Program-made: the position numbers and the translations under genes | The notes under the pieces: model-generated | What the model saw: the letters and a program-made list of their open reading frames with translations, nothing else | Database searches by the model: none | What the model was told of the DNA's origin: nothing | NCBI GenBank assembly: GCA_017615545.1 | Contig: JAFZZY010000012.1 | Location: forward strand, 1 to 34,707 | Reading direction: 5' to 3' | Source of the DNA: Lachnospiraceae bacterium | GTDB lineage: Bacteria > Bacillota > Clostridia > Lachnospirales > Lachnospiraceae | Length of the DNA: 34,707 bases | Part shown: positions 6,760-15,426 of the stretch, piece after piece | How the letters are laid out: every line of letters starts with the position of its first letter | Position numbering within the stretch: the stretch's first letter is position 1

Positions 6760-9690
6760 TTATGAGAACATCTGCTCGATCGATGTGAACAGGTCTTTGT
6801 CGCGCTCGATCGCCTCGCCGTTACCGATAACGCAGAAGTAGCGCTTGCTGAGCGCCTCGCGGATCGCCGGCGCAGCCTTACGCAGTTGCGCGCTGTCCGT
6901 TGCGAGGATCTGGTCACGTATCCGCTGCCACATCTCTTCGTTGACGTCGCTCTCCATACGTCCCATCGCCGCATTGCCCTTATCCAGAGCCGTAAGCGGG
7001 CTATCGAAGGAACTGATGGCGCCGATGATGTATTTCAATTCGTCACGCTCGGACAGGTCGATGCTCTCGATGTAGTCCGGGATCTGATCGAATACTTCGT
7101 CCGATGCGCGAAGCTGGGGATCACGGTAGGTCGCCATTTCCACCATGCCGCTGAACGACGGGCTGAAGTAGCAGCCGTAAGCGCCGCCAAGCACGCGGAT
7201 CTTCGTCCAGAGGTACTCGTAGTTCATGATCACGCGGAGCACCTGAAGGTTACCATCGTTGAGTTCCGGATAGTCGGCGCGGTTGTACTTTCCGGCACGC
7301 GCTACAAACTGGATCTGCGCCGCCGTCTTGAAGCCCTCGCCCTTCTCGGTCACTTTGCGATCCGGAGTCCAGCTCTTCAGTGTCTCGTTCGGGTCACCCT
7401 TCGGCAGTTTTGCGACCGTTTCGGCAAATGCTTCCTCATACGGAGCCGGATCCGGTGAAGTGATGAACAGTTTCAAATGGTTCTGTGTAAAGATCTCCCG
7501 GTAGAGTTTCTGCAGATGCTCGATCAGGGCATCCTTCTTCTCATCCCAGTTATCATTGATATCTTTAATGAAGCGGTAGTACGACAGACCGGTCCGCATC
7601 TCTTCATTCCAGGAGATGTTGGAGATATTGGCCGATGCGCGGTCCGAAGCGAAACCATCGCCGCCCCACTGGATGTCGGACTCCTTCCGCGCGCAGGCGC
7701 GCGCGATCAGGTCGTGGATCCTCTTCTCATCCGTGAACTTCGTGCGGAGCAGAACCTCTTCAACCAGCGCGAGCGTCGGCTTCAGGTTACGCTCCAGCGT
7801 CTTAAAGATGATACGCAGGTAGGTCTTGCCATCGCCGCCATAGTAGGAACCGAAATTCCAAGTCTGGGTCATCATATTGCCGGCCACGAGTTTGATCTCG
7901 TCGCTCAGTTCACTATAAGTGTAATTCTCCGTATCGAGATCGATCAGGAGCAACGAAAGGATCTCCAGATACTGGATCTCGCTGAGATCGAGGTAGCGCT
8001 CATCGAACATGAAGTTCGAATAAACGATGCCGTTCGTCTCCGTCGTGCAGTAACCCAGCGGGCGGGAGGCAAATGTCGTCTCTCCGTAGATGAGCTGCGG
8101 GTTCTTCTTATCGATGTCCTCTTTCGAAAGCATCGGGATCATTTCCAGTTCTTCCTTCGTCGAAGGGGTCTCCTGGAATTCCTTCAGTTTCGCGGTCTGC
8201 TCGATCAGGGCATCCATCTCAGCGTCCGACAACGTCGCCTTCTTCGCTGCGAGCTTTTCGGCCAATGCAGCGTCGCGCTCTTCATTCAGCCCTTGCTTCG
8301 GCAGCAGAGCCAGTACCATACCATTGTTATTCGACAGCAGGTAGGTCTCGATCAACTTCTCGTAGAAATCGCTTTCCGAGAGTTTGCGAAGCTTATCAAA
8401 GAGTTCATTGTCCTCGTAAGCGCGGAAAGGAGCGTCATCGTCATAGAGCCAGTCGGACAACATGTTGATGGTGATGTTCAGTCCACGCGGGGTACGACCG
8501 TAATCGAGCTCGCGTGCGCGGAACTCGTACGCATTGATCGACGCCAGCAGTTTGCGCTTCGGGATACCGTTTGCAACGAGCTCCTTCAGGGTAGACACGA
8601 TGACTTCTTCAAACGCGTCGCGCTGGTCAGTCTCCGCGCTCTGTGCGATGACCTCGAAGGTCGGCTGTCTGCGGTACGTTCCGATGCCGCCGTAGCAGTT
8701 CGCGCCGATGCCGGCCTTTGCGAGCGCATCGCGCAGGTAAGCGCCGGACGATCTCAGCAGCAGGTCCTCCAAAATGTCCCAGGCTGCCAGCGTCGTGGAG
8801 TCATTGATCTCCGGGAATACGCGCGCCCAGCTCAGGTAGGTGTTGTGCTCGATCTTCTCTTCGCGGGTGATGCCATAGTAAGCGTTATCGCGAACGACCT
8901 CCTTCAGCGGCTGCTGAAGCGGGATCTCGGAATCCGGGAAAATGCGGTCATATTTCGACAGATACTCTCTGTCCATGTATTCCAGACGCTCCGTGAAATC
9001 CAGGTTACCATAGAGGCAAATGTAGGAGTTCGACGGATGATAGAAAACGCTGTGGAACTTCAGGAAGTCCTCGTAGGTCAGGTCCGGGATCGTCTCGGGC
9101 AGTCCGCCGGACTCGATACCATAAGTATGGTTCGGGAACAGTCTGCGGTTCGTCTCGTAGCTCAGCCACTCATCCGGCGAGGAAAATGCGCCCTTCATCT
9201 CGCTGTAAACAACGCCGTTCAGTGTGAGCGGCGCTTCGCGGTCCGTAAGTTCGTAGCGCCAGCCTTCCTGCAGGAAGAACGCCTTATTCTTGTAGATATT
9301 CGGGTGGAACACTGCGTCCATGTAAACGGACATCAGGTTATTCAGGTCCTTCGCGTTGCAGGATGCTACCGGGTAGATCGTTTTATCCGGGTAGGTCATC
9401 GCATTCAGGAAGGTGTTGAGGGAACCCTTCGCCAGTTCGATGAAGGGGTCTTTTGCCGGGTATTTCTCCGAGCCGCACAGCGTCGTATGCTCAACGATGT
9501 GTGCAACGCCGGTGCTGTCCTTCGGAGGTGTGCGGAAGCCGATGGTGAATACTTTATTATTGTCGTCATTTTCCAAAAGGACCACGCGGGCTCCGTTCTT
9601 TTTGTGGCGCAAAATGTAGCCGACGGAATGGATACGCTCCAGGTCCTGCTTTTTCACCAATTCGTACGCTTCAGGGATCGTAAATGCCAT
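6760..9690 (-). CDS. M16C-family zinc metallopeptidase (presequence-protease-like)
   Basis: This is a large cytoplasmic-type peptidase that probably encloses and degrades oligopeptides, as do PreP and related insulinase-fold enzymes. The inverted zinc motif HIVEH is at residues 64-68, with the downstream ligand E164 in VVYSEMKGA. The 976-residue length fits the M16C layout of four homologous domains in one chain, the second half being catalytically inactive. There is no signal peptide. The ATG at 9690 follows an AAGGAG site. The gene heads a transcript with era and recO. Its promoter spacer and -35 region are nearly identical to those of oadB (see the 9770-9800 entry), suggesting shared control. 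The substrate cannot be told from sequence. Confidence 0.93.
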   Translation of the reverse strand: MAFTIPEAYELVKKQDLERIHSVGYILRHKKNGARVVLLENDDNNKVFTIGFRTPPKDSTGVAHIVEHTTLCGSEKYPAKDPFIELAKGSLNTFLNAMTYPDKTIYPVASCNAKDLNNLMSVYMDAVFHPNIYKNKAFFLQEGWRYELTDREAPLTLNGVVYSEMKGAFSSPDEWLSYETNRRLFPNHTYGIESGGLPETIPDLTYEDFLKFHSVFYHPSNSYICLYGNLDFTERLEYMDREYLSKYDRIFPDSEIPLQQPLKEVVRDNAYYGITREEKIEHNTYLSWARVFPEINDSTTLAAWDILEDLLLRSSGAYLRDALAKAGIGANCYGGIGTYRRQPTFEVIAQSAETDQRDAFEEVIVSTLKELVANGIPKRKLLASINAYEFRARELDYGRTPRGLNITINMLSDWLYDDDAPFRAYEDNELFDKLRKLSESDFYEKLIETYLLSNNNGMVLALLPKQGLNEERDAALAEKLAAKKATLSDAEMDALIEQTAKLKEFQETPSTKEELEMIPMLSKEDIDKKNPQLIYGETTFASRPLGYCTTETNGIVYSNFMFDERYLDLSEIQYLEILSLLLIDLDTENYTYSELSDEIKLVAGNMMTQTWNFGSYYGGDGKTYLRIIFKTLERNLKPTLALVEEVLLRTKFTDEKRIHDLIARACARKESDIQWGGDGFASDRASANISNISWNEEMRTGLSYYRFIKDINDNWDEKKDALIEHLQKLYREIFTQNHLKLFITSPDPAPYEEAFAETVAKLPKGDPNETLKSWTPDRKVTEKGEGFKTAAQIQFVARAGKYNRADYPELNDGNLQVLRVIMNYEYLWTKIRVLGGAYGCYFSPSFSGMVEMATYRDPQLRASDEVFDQIPDYIESIDLSERDELKYIIGAISSFDSPLTALDKGNAAMGRMESDVNEEMWQRIRDQILATDSAQLRKAAPAIREALSKRYFCVIGNGEAIERDKDLFTSIEQMFS

Positions 9691-9769
9691 AAATCTCTCC
9701 TTGTTATTCGTTTTGTATGTATGTCATGCGCGGTAGAGACATCTTTCCGCGCGAAGTTCTCATATGGAT

Positions 9770-9800
9770 ATTATATCGAATCCGGCGGGAAATTTCCACC
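9770..9800 (-). promoter_or_regulatory. Promoter of the M16 peptidase operon with shared operator-like motif
   Basis: On the minus strand -35 TGGAAA (9793-9798), a 17-bp spacer and -10 TATAAT (9770-9775). The -35 lies inside GGTGGAAATTTCCCGCC (9784-9800), an imperfect inverted repeat of GGTGGA and CCCGCC. The whole 32-bp block matches the oadB promoter at 26 positions. Confidence 0.72.
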
Positions 9801-9806
9801 GTTTTT

Positions 9807-10457
9807 TCATATAGAAATCTCTTTCCATTCGGTCGCAAGACGTTCCTGTGCAGTCCCTCCCGCGAGCACGGTGATGATGGTGTTTTCGACGTGCCGCGTT
9901 TCGTGCGGGCACGTGACGATCTCATCATATCTCTCGGAAAATGCGAGCCCCACGCCCTTCATCTTACCGAAAGCTTCCGCCAGGGTCCAGCGTTCGTAGA
10001 ACCTGCACGTCCTCTCGCGAAGCTGTTGTTCATCTGCCGCGGCCAATGTAGCCTCAAACTCGGGCTCGAACTCCTGCTTCAGCAGTTTTTTCTCCGTCCG
10101 CCGCATCTGCGACGCCGAAAGCCTGTGGCCGCCGAGGATCTCCACGTCGACGCCGACCGGACGCTCAACACACAGGGCGCAGATCACGTAGCCGGGTGTA
10201 TGACTGAGCGAAACGTGGCAGACCTCCGGCCCGCGGTCAGCATTGGCCGATTGATGATCCGAAGCGTAGACCAGAGGTTTTCCTTTCTTCGTACGGATCC
10301 GCTCATACTGCGTGATCCCGGCGTCCGCGAGGGCATGGTCCAAGAGGATCTCACCCAGCTCATGCTGTCTGCCGGGCGCGAGCGCAGGTGCAGTCTTGTA
10401 TATGTATACCTTGACCGGTATCGCTTTTAAATCGATCGTATCTCTCATAATGTTCAT
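9807..10457 (-). CDS. 4'-phosphopantetheinyl transferase superfamily protein (Sfp type)
   Basis: Sfp-type enzymes transfer phosphopantetheine from CoA to a serine on a carrier protein. Seen here: LSHTPGY (84-90), the magnesium motif VGVDVE (101-106, D104 and E106), and RWTLAEAFGK (156-165) supplying W157, E161 and K165. In the usual motif WxxKEA a lysine stands where this protein has alanine (A160), a conspicuous change next to the catalytic glutamate. Length 216 fits the family. No carrier-protein or synthase gene is near, so the partner is unknown. The start is uncertain: ATGs at 10457 and 10448 both lack a clear ribosome site. The gene lies directly behind a strong terminator with no obvious promoter, so its expression may be low or depend on read-through. 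Confidence 0.85.
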   Translation of the reverse strand: MNIMRDTIDLKAIPVKVYIYKTAPALAPGRQHELGEILLDHALADAGITQYERIRTKKGKPLVYASDHQSANADRGPEVCHVSLSHTPGYVICALCVERPVGVDVEILGGHRLSASQMRRTEKKLLKQEFEPEFEATLAAADEQQLRERTCRFYERWTLAEAFGKMKGVGLAFSERYDEIVTCPHETRHVENTIITVLAGGTAQERLATEWKEISI

Positions 10458-10458
10458 T

Positions 10459-10510
10459 CAAAAAGAAAAGAGGGAGGCCAAAAAAGAGTTTACGTCTTCG
10501 TTTGCCTCCC
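10459..10510 (-). terminator. Terminator of the sugar ABC transporter operon
   Basis: The stem GGGAGGC/GCCTCCC (10472-10478 and 10504-10510), with further pairing inside the long loop, is followed on the minus strand by a T-rich tail CTCTTTTCTTTTT. It lies 12 bp beyond the stop of the YesL-like gene. Confidence 0.82.
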
Positions 10511-10522
10511 CGACGGGTCCAT

Positions 10523-11185
10523 TTATCCTTCATCTTCTTCCGTCATGTCCTTTTTATATCCGAAACGGGCGAACACCTTCTCAAGTTGCATAACCGCCAG
10601 ATAGGCAGGTCCGGAAATGCCCCAGATCAGGTAAAAAGCGCCGAAATATGCCAAAAAGTCATACGGGTACCAAATATAAAACAAAATACCCCACGGAAAC
10701 AGGAAAAACAACCAGCACAGGAGCATACGCCCCGGTGCGATCATCGCAAGAATAAATGAGTTCTTGATGTAGTTTTTCACTTTGTTTTCAAATACGGAAA
10801 GCTGTGCAAAAGCAAAGGTCAGGATCATAAGCGCCGCAATGAGGGCTACGGACGCAATACCCATATACAGATAGTAAACTGCGCCGGAGGCCTTCTGGAA
10901 CGAAAACCAATAATCGACTATAGCGATCGCCATCAGAGGCAGAAATACCAGATTGATGAGCGTAGCCTTGCGGAAATTCTTCCCGAATTCTTTAAAAAAA
11001 GTCTTAACGACAGGAACGCCATGGTACCTGCGACGTTTAAACATCGTAGATACCATAGCGGTCGTAGATGCCCCGAACGTAACGATTGGAGCCGCGCACA
11101 CGAGCCAGAGGATATTCAGTGTGATCAGATCACCCAAGACTCGCATGATAATGCCAAAAGGCGTACTTTCTTTGTACTGAGCCAT
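10523..11185 (-). CDS. YesL-like (DUF624) membrane protein of a sugar ABC operon
   Basis: This is a 220-residue integral membrane protein with about five hydrophobic segments: residues roughly 22-42, 76-92, 103-127, 142-168 and 178-200. The N-terminal pattern GDLITLNILWLVCAAPIVTFG followed by a short basic loop is characteristic of the YesL/DUF624 family, which is regularly encoded beside carbohydrate ABC permeases. Its function is not established; an accessory role in transport is usually assumed from context. The gene starts 2 bp after the downstream permease's stop codon, with an AAGGG site, so it is translationally linked to the transporter. It is the last gene before a strong terminator. 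Confidence 0.8.
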   Translation of the reverse strand: MAQYKESTPFGIIMRVLGDLITLNILWLVCAAPIVTFGASTTAMVSTMFKRRRYHGVPVVKTFFKEFGKNFRKATLINLVFLPLMAIAIVDYWFSFQKASGAVYYLYMGIASVALIAALMILTFAFAQLSVFENKVKNYIKNSFILAMIAPGRMLLCWLFFLFPWGILFYIWYPYDFLAYFGAFYLIWGISGPAYLAVMQLEKVFARFGYKKDMTEEDEG

Positions 11186-11187
11186 AA

Positions 11188-12102
11188 TTAACCCTTAACG
11201 CCGCCCAAAGCAATACCTGCAATGATGTACTTAGACAGCAGGAAGTAGACTATGAACAGCGGTAGGACGGTCATGGCCAATCCAACGTAGATAGCACCGA
11301 ACTCTGTCTTGTAGATATCACCTCGAAGGAGGCTGACCATCATAGGCATGGTGTACTTCGTCTTATCACGAAGAAGCAACATCTGAGGCATGAACAACTG
11401 GTTCCAGCTGTTAACAAATGCAAAGATAGCCTGTGTAGCCATCGCAGGCTTCATCAGAGGAAGCACGATGGTATGGAAGATACGGATTTCGCCTGCGCCG
11501 TCGATACGGGCGGACTGAAGGATCTCCATGGGAAGCGATGGTTTCATGTATTGCCGCATAAAGAATACGGTTCCGGCAGCAGCTACGCTCGGTATGATCA
11601 GCGGAATGAAAGATCCGGTCATGTGGATCTTATACATGAACTTATAGAAACCAATACCTGTGAGCTGTGCAGGGATCATCAGGATCGCCATAATGAACGT
11701 AAAGAAAGCGTTCTTAAGTTTCCATTCATAGGCAACCAATGCAAAAGCAGTCATCGTCGAGAAATAGATGCCGCAAAGCGTCGATCCGATGGATATGATG
11801 AGCGAGTTAACGAAACCTCTCATCGCTTTGAACTCACCCTGCTTCGTGATATAATCGATATTCTGTGCCAAGTGGGTCGAAGGGATCAACGAAACGCCAT
11901 GCGCCTTGATCTCGGGTGAACTTCTGGTCGCGTTGATAAACATTACCCAGAAAGGGAAAATGCTCAGGAGCGCAAGGAAGATACATACCGCATACGCAAC
12001 GATCTTAAAGACGATCGCTTTTTTCTTCTTTTTCGGACGATTCTCTTCCTGTATCGATGTTAATTCGGGCTGAACGCCATTATTATCCATGATCAATGTC
12101 AT
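11188..12102 (-). CDS. Carbohydrate ABC transporter permease, MalG/LplC type
   Basis: This is one of the two membrane subunits of a sugar importer. It has 304 residues, six predicted membrane segments after a cytoplasmic lysine-rich N-terminus (RPKKKKKAIVFK), and the EAA loop ARIDGAGEIRIFHTIVLPLM that docks on the ATPase. The C-terminus IIAGIALGGVKG is typical of the MalG side. The ATG at 12102 overlaps the upstream permease stop by one base (TGATG) behind a GGAGGTGG site, which indicates coupled translation. No ATP-binding gene is present in the operon; in Clostridia such importers commonly share one MsmK-like ATPase encoded elsewhere. The sugar is not determinable from sequence, though the family often moves oligosaccharides. 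Confidence 0.93.
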   Translation of the reverse strand: MTLIMDNNGVQPELTSIQEENRPKKKKKAIVFKIVAYAVCIFLALLSIFPFWVMFINATRSSPEIKAHGVSLIPSTHLAQNIDYITKQGEFKAMRGFVNSLIISIGSTLCGIYFSTMTAFALVAYEWKLKNAFFTFIMAILMIPAQLTGIGFYKFMYKIHMTGSFIPLIIPSVAAAGTVFFMRQYMKPSLPMEILQSARIDGAGEIRIFHTIVLPLMKPAMATQAIFAFVNSWNQLFMPQMLLLRDKTKYTMPMMVSLLRGDIYKTEFGAIYVGLAMTVLPLFIVYFLLSKYIIAGIALGGVKG

Positions 12103-13157
12103 CAGAATCCACCTCCCTGCTTAGCAAGCTTTTGCGCACGCTTAAATTCCTTCATGCGTTTCTTATTCTCTTTCTTCTCCTGAGCTTCGTCCTTATCGGT
12201 CAACATAATGAATACGAAAGCTGAAAGAACGAGGATGACAAGGAATATCAACATACTAGCAGCAGATGCATTCTTGTAGTTATAGTCACCACTGAAGATC
12301 TGATTGTAGATGAAGATCGTATTTGTAAGGGTCGCATTACGGGGTCCACCGTTACCGTCAGTAATAGATTTCGGGATATCGTACATGGTGATACCACCGA
12401 TCAAAGACGTAACCAGCGTATAGAGCATGATTGGCTTCAGGTTCGGAAGCGTGATATGAATAAATGTCTTAAATTCACTCGCGCCGTCAACGTCTGCCGA
12501 CTCAAAGATCTCAGGGTTAATACCTAAAACACCGGAGATCAGGATGATCATTGTATAACCATACCACATCCAGAACTGAATGAACGCAACCACGATACGG
12601 GCGATCGTCTTATCATTCATAAAGTAGTACGATTTAGAAAGGACTCCGGTCTTGACTAAAACGTCATTTATCGGGCCGATCGGATAGCCGAGCAGTGCGG
12701 AGAACAGGAGCGCAACAGATGCCGCTGTGATGATATTGGGCATATAGAAGACAACTTTGAAGAAACCTTGGCCGCGGATCTTGTTACGATGGCGGGTAAA
12801 CCACGCCGTCAAAAGCAGCGCCAAAAGCATCTGCGGGATAAAGTTCATGATCCATATCGCGAATGTATTAACAAAACCTTCACGGAAGGATGAATTATCC
12901 AGGATCCTCTTGTAGTTATCAAAAATGTTGGTGGTCAAAAGAGAGATCTTATCCTGATCCAGGCCGCGGGCGTTTGTAAAACTAAGGAATACCGTATAGA
13001 CCGTAGGATACAAATGAAAAATAAGATATACAATAACGAAAGGAATGCTGAAGATGTAACCGAACGCATTATGATTGAGCCTTCTGTGTCTTACAGGTGC
13101 TTCGGTAGTTACTTCGACAGCAACGTCATTCGCGTTTTCTGTTTCAAGAGACTTCAA
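12102..13157 (-). CDS. Carbohydrate ABC transporter permease, MalF/LplB type
   Basis: This is the second membrane subunit, with 351 residues. It has six predicted membrane segments, the first around FGYIFSIPFVIVYLIFHLY, and the EAA loop SADVDGASEFKTFIHITLPN. A charged lysine/glutamate-rich cytoplasmic tail closes the protein. The start codon is TTG (13155-13157), preceded at 7 bp by the strong ribosome site AGGAGGGG at 13165-13172; no ATG gives a better start. A stem-loop terminator sits between this gene and the binding-protein gene upstream, a common way of making more binding protein than permease. Confidence 0.93.
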   Translation of the reverse strand: MKSLETENANDVAVEVTTEAPVRHRRLNHNAFGYIFSIPFVIVYLIFHLYPTVYTVFLSFTNARGLDQDKISLLTTNIFDNYKRILDNSSFREGFVNTFAIWIMNFIPQMLLALLLTAWFTRHRNKIRGQGFFKVVFYMPNIITAASVALLFSALLGYPIGPINDVLVKTGVLSKSYYFMNDKTIARIVVAFIQFWMWYGYTMIILISGVLGINPEIFESADVDGASEFKTFIHITLPNLKPIMLYTLVTSLIGGITMYDIPKSITDGNGGPRNATLTNTIFIYNQIFSGDYNYKNASAASMLIFLVILVLSAFVFIMLTDKDEAQEKKENKKRMKEFKRAQKLAKQGGGF

Positions 13158-13179
13158 GGAGTAGCCCCTCCTTTCTTCT

Positions 13180-13218
13180 AAAAAGTAAGGGTAAGCAGCC
13201 GAAACTGCTTACCCTCAC
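13180..13218 (-). terminator. Intra-operon attenuator between binding protein and permeases
   Basis: A perfect 10-bp stem GGGTAAGCAG/CTGCTTACCC (13189-13198 and 13205-13214), extended by weaker pairs to 13185 and 13218, has a 6-nt loop and is followed on the minus strand by TTTTT (13180-13184). Partial termination or 3'-end protection here would keep the binding-protein mRNA in excess. Confidence 0.78.
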
Positions 13219-13253
13219 TGGCTGACTGCAACTTATATTCAGTTAGCAGATAA

Positions 13254-14651
13254 TCATTCAACCTTAATGGACTCGAAGGTATTCTTAACCTGCTCCTTGA
13301 ACCACTTGATTGCTTCTTCCTTGGTGCTCTCACCCTTGGTGTAAGAACGAACAGCATCTCTGAAGAATGTATTGATCTTCTCATCGTACTCGGTGAGGTT
13401 GTCGCCCTTAGCGTATGCACAACCTTCGATGAATACAGGGAATGCATCCTGACCAGCCAGGAATTCCATCTTACCATCGGACTTGCCCATTACTACGCTA
13501 GAAGCTACAACGTCCTTAGTATCGCTGGGTTCCGGATAATCGAATGTAGCGTTAGCCCACTGATACTGCAGACCAGACTCGGTTGTATCAAGAGTTACCC
13601 ACTCGATGAGTTCCTTAACGCCTGCCTTAAGCTCTGCGTTGTTAAGAACGTTCTTGTTAGCAACAAGCCATGTGCCGCCCCAGAAGAAACCGATGTTCGG
13701 CTTACATACGCCCCAGTGACCAGCGGTATCACCACAGTTGTCATGCAGTGTGTAGTTGATCAACCAAGCGGGACCGTAGAAACCAAGAACCTTCTTGGGA
13801 CCGATCTCAGCCATATCTGCGAACCAGCCTTCCTGCCAGTCCTGAGTATCGTTGTGGTAATCGTTCTCTTTCAACTTCATGGAGTAGTCGAAGAACTGCT
13901 CTCTCTTAGGATCGATGTAAAGCTTGCCGTCTACAACCCAGCCCTTATCGGAGCTGTTCTCGATTGCGTGCCAGATATCGCCGTCGCCGGATACGATAGC
14001 ATAGCCCTTAGCCTTACACTTCTCAGCGAGTTCGAAGAAGCTATCCCAGTTATTTCCGAGAGCCTTCTGAACTTCTGCAGGATCATCGCTGCCGATAACG
14101 TCCTTAGCAACGTCACGGTTGTAAATGAAAGCACCACCGTTTGCCTGATAACCAAGAGCTACGACCTTGCCGTCTCTTCTGGTGATATCAGCGGAGTACT
14201 GAGCGATACCAGCATCCTTGATCTTCTGCTCTACGTCGATACCAAGTTCTTCGTATGTGCAAGCATACTTGGAAGCAGAACCTGTGGTGTATTTCTTAAC
14301 GAAAGCTGCCTCTGCCATGTACATGTTAGGAGCACCGTCATCTGCAAGAGCTGCATCCAGAGCGCTCTGGTAAGCACCGTTATCGGTGGTAACCTGTGTG
14401 AACTTCAACTCGTACTTATCAGCAAAGTCCTTATGGGTCTCAACATATTTCTTGAACATGTTGGGAACTTCCTTTGTGAAAGCGTAAACGTTGATCTCAG
14501 TCTTCTTGCCAGTGTTGGTAGAGGTGTTGTTTCCGCCGCCAGCAGCTGTGGTTGTCTTGTTGTCGTCCTTGGAGCAACCAAACAGAGAAGTAGCTGCCAT
14601 AGCTGTAACCATACCAAGAGCTGCAGCCTTTGTTAAATTCTTTTTAACCAT
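13254..14651 (-). CDS. Sugar ABC transporter substrate-binding lipoprotein
   Basis: This is an extracellular solute-binding protein (family 1) that captures the sugar and delivers it to the two downstream permeases. It has 465 residues. The signal MVKKNLTKAAALGMVTAMAA leads to the lipobox LFGC, followed by a Thr/Asn/Gly-rich linker that tethers the domain to the membrane. The mature part has the two-lobed binding-protein pattern, with many aromatic residues (GWFADMAEIG, GFFWGGTWLVANKN) suited to stacking on sugars. The ATG at 14651 follows GGAGGAAAAAA. Codon use is that of a highly expressed gene. It heads the operon, preceded by a 531-bp control region. Confidence 0.94.
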   Translation of the reverse strand: MVKKNLTKAAALGMVTAMAATSLFGCSKDDNKTTTAAGGGNNTSTNTGKKTEINVYAFTKEVPNMFKKYVETHKDFADKYELKFTQVTTDNGAYQSALDAALADDGAPNMYMAEAAFVKKYTTGSASKYACTYEELGIDVEQKIKDAGIAQYSADITRRDGKVVALGYQANGGAFIYNRDVAKDVIGSDDPAEVQKALGNNWDSFFELAEKCKAKGYAIVSGDGDIWHAIENSSDKGWVVDGKLYIDPKREQFFDYSMKLKENDYHNDTQDWQEGWFADMAEIGPKKVLGFYGPAWLINYTLHDNCGDTAGHWGVCKPNIGFFWGGTWLVANKNVLNNAELKAGVKELIEWVTLDTTESGLQYQWANATFDYPEPSDTKDVVASSVVMGKSDGKMEFLAGQDAFPVFIEGCAYAKGDNLTEYDEKINTFFRDAVRSYTKGESTKEEAIKWFKEQVKNTFESIKVE

Positions 14652-15131
14652 TTTTTTCCTCCTTAAATAGTTAAATATTTTTTTCGGGGCTTTGCCTCGA
14701 AAATGATGTGGTTCATGATTTCCTTTTGCGCATTTCGGGCCAGTGACCGGATGCTAAGCACCCAAACCCATATTGATAATACCATTTTGTGATATTCGCA
14801 CAAAAAGAGAACTCAATCCCTCACGCTACATTGTCATTTTACACCATAACCCGTTCTCATGCTCCGCAAATCTTGCGATTTTTCGCCCAAACTTTGCTCT
14901 GTTCATGGTTTTTTCACATTTCATTCACATTTGATGATCCTCCGATGTCTGGATCGGGTGCGTGAATGACGAAAAACCCTCCCGTTTTTTGGGCAATCTT
15001 AACGACGGGATGTATATTTTTTACAATGATTTACACATTTTACATGCTTATTTATTGCTTTTTCGGGATTTACACTTTTTTCACGATTTCCTTAATCGAT
15101 TTCGAAACTTTCGTTTCTGTACTCCGACCCG
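14652..15131. promoter_or_regulatory. Long control region upstream of the sugar transporter operon
   Basis: This stretch of nearly 500 bp contains no convincing gene; short open frames near 14962-15163 lack ribosome sites and are AT-rich. It holds a leader hairpin TTTTCGGGGC/GCCTCGAAAA (14681-14703) next to the ribosome site, a weak promoter at 14776-14803, and a pair of direct repeats TTCACATTT (14913-14921 and 14924-14932) one helical turn (11 bp) apart. Several GTGTAAAT/TGTAAAA-type words appear around 15015-15080. The arrangement suggests an activated promoter with upstream regulator sites. Confidence 0.45.
14776..14803 (-). promoter_or_regulatory. Possible promoter of the sugar transporter operon
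   Basis: On the minus strand -10 TATTAT (14776-14781) follows a poor -35 TTGTGC (14798-14803) by 16 bp. An inverted repeat TTGTG-N7-CACAA (14787-14803) lies between the boxes and could be a regulator site. The weak -35 fits activator dependence. Confidence 0.42.
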
Positions 15132-15173
15132 AAAACAACTGCGCGGATCCCGGCCGTAGCTGAAATCCGCGCA
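15132..15173 (-). terminator. Terminator of the oadB-oadG transcript
   Basis: A perfect 9-bp stem TGCGCGGAT/ATCCGCGCA (15140-15148 and 15165-15173, 16-nt loop) is followed on the minus strand by GTTGTTTTC. It lies 9 bp beyond the oadG stop codon. Confidence 0.7.
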
Positions 15174-15182
15174 AGCAGATGC

Positions 15183-15416
15183 TTATTTATTTTCCGCTTC
15201 GTCCTTCTTACCTTTCGAAAGGCGTGTCAGGATGAAGACACAGATCATAATGATGATGATGGTAACGAAGATGCCGACGAGGCCCTTCCCCATCAGTTCA
15301 AAGGACTTTGCGATGACTTCGCTTTTATCCATGGTCGACTCGGCGTTTGCAACTTCGGTCGCAACTTCCGAAACCGCCTCCGGCGCCATATTCATAAGTG
15401 TTGAGAATAAGTTCAT
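15183..15416 (-). CDS. Sodium-pump decarboxylase gamma-type small subunit
   Basis: This is a 77-residue protein with an N-terminal extracytoplasmic part, one membrane segment (GKGLVGIFVTIIIIMICVFI) and a short charged cytoplasmic tail rich in Lys and Glu. That is the layout of the OadG gamma subunit, which holds the decarboxylase complex on the membrane. Small size and low conservation make a sequence-only call moderate, but it follows the beta-subunit gene by 10 bp. The start is the ATG at 15416, directly behind AGGAGGTG; an upstream in-frame ATG at 15440 lies inside the beta gene before that site. The tail lacks the proline-rich end of some OadG proteins. Confidence 0.75.
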   Translation of the reverse strand: MNLFSTLMNMAPEAVSEVATEVANAESTMDKSEVIAKSFELMGKGLVGIFVTIIIIMICVFILTRLSKGKKDEAENK

Positions 15417-15426
15417 AGCGCACCTC

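Noticed and set aside
7477..9999. 840-codon open frame on the plus strand
   Set aside because: It lies opposite the M16 peptidase, runs across that gene's promoter and has no ribosome site or recognisable motif.
14962..15163. Small plus-strand genes in the long gap
   Set aside because: The frames are short and AT-rich, lack ribosome sites, and two overlapping frames are open equally.
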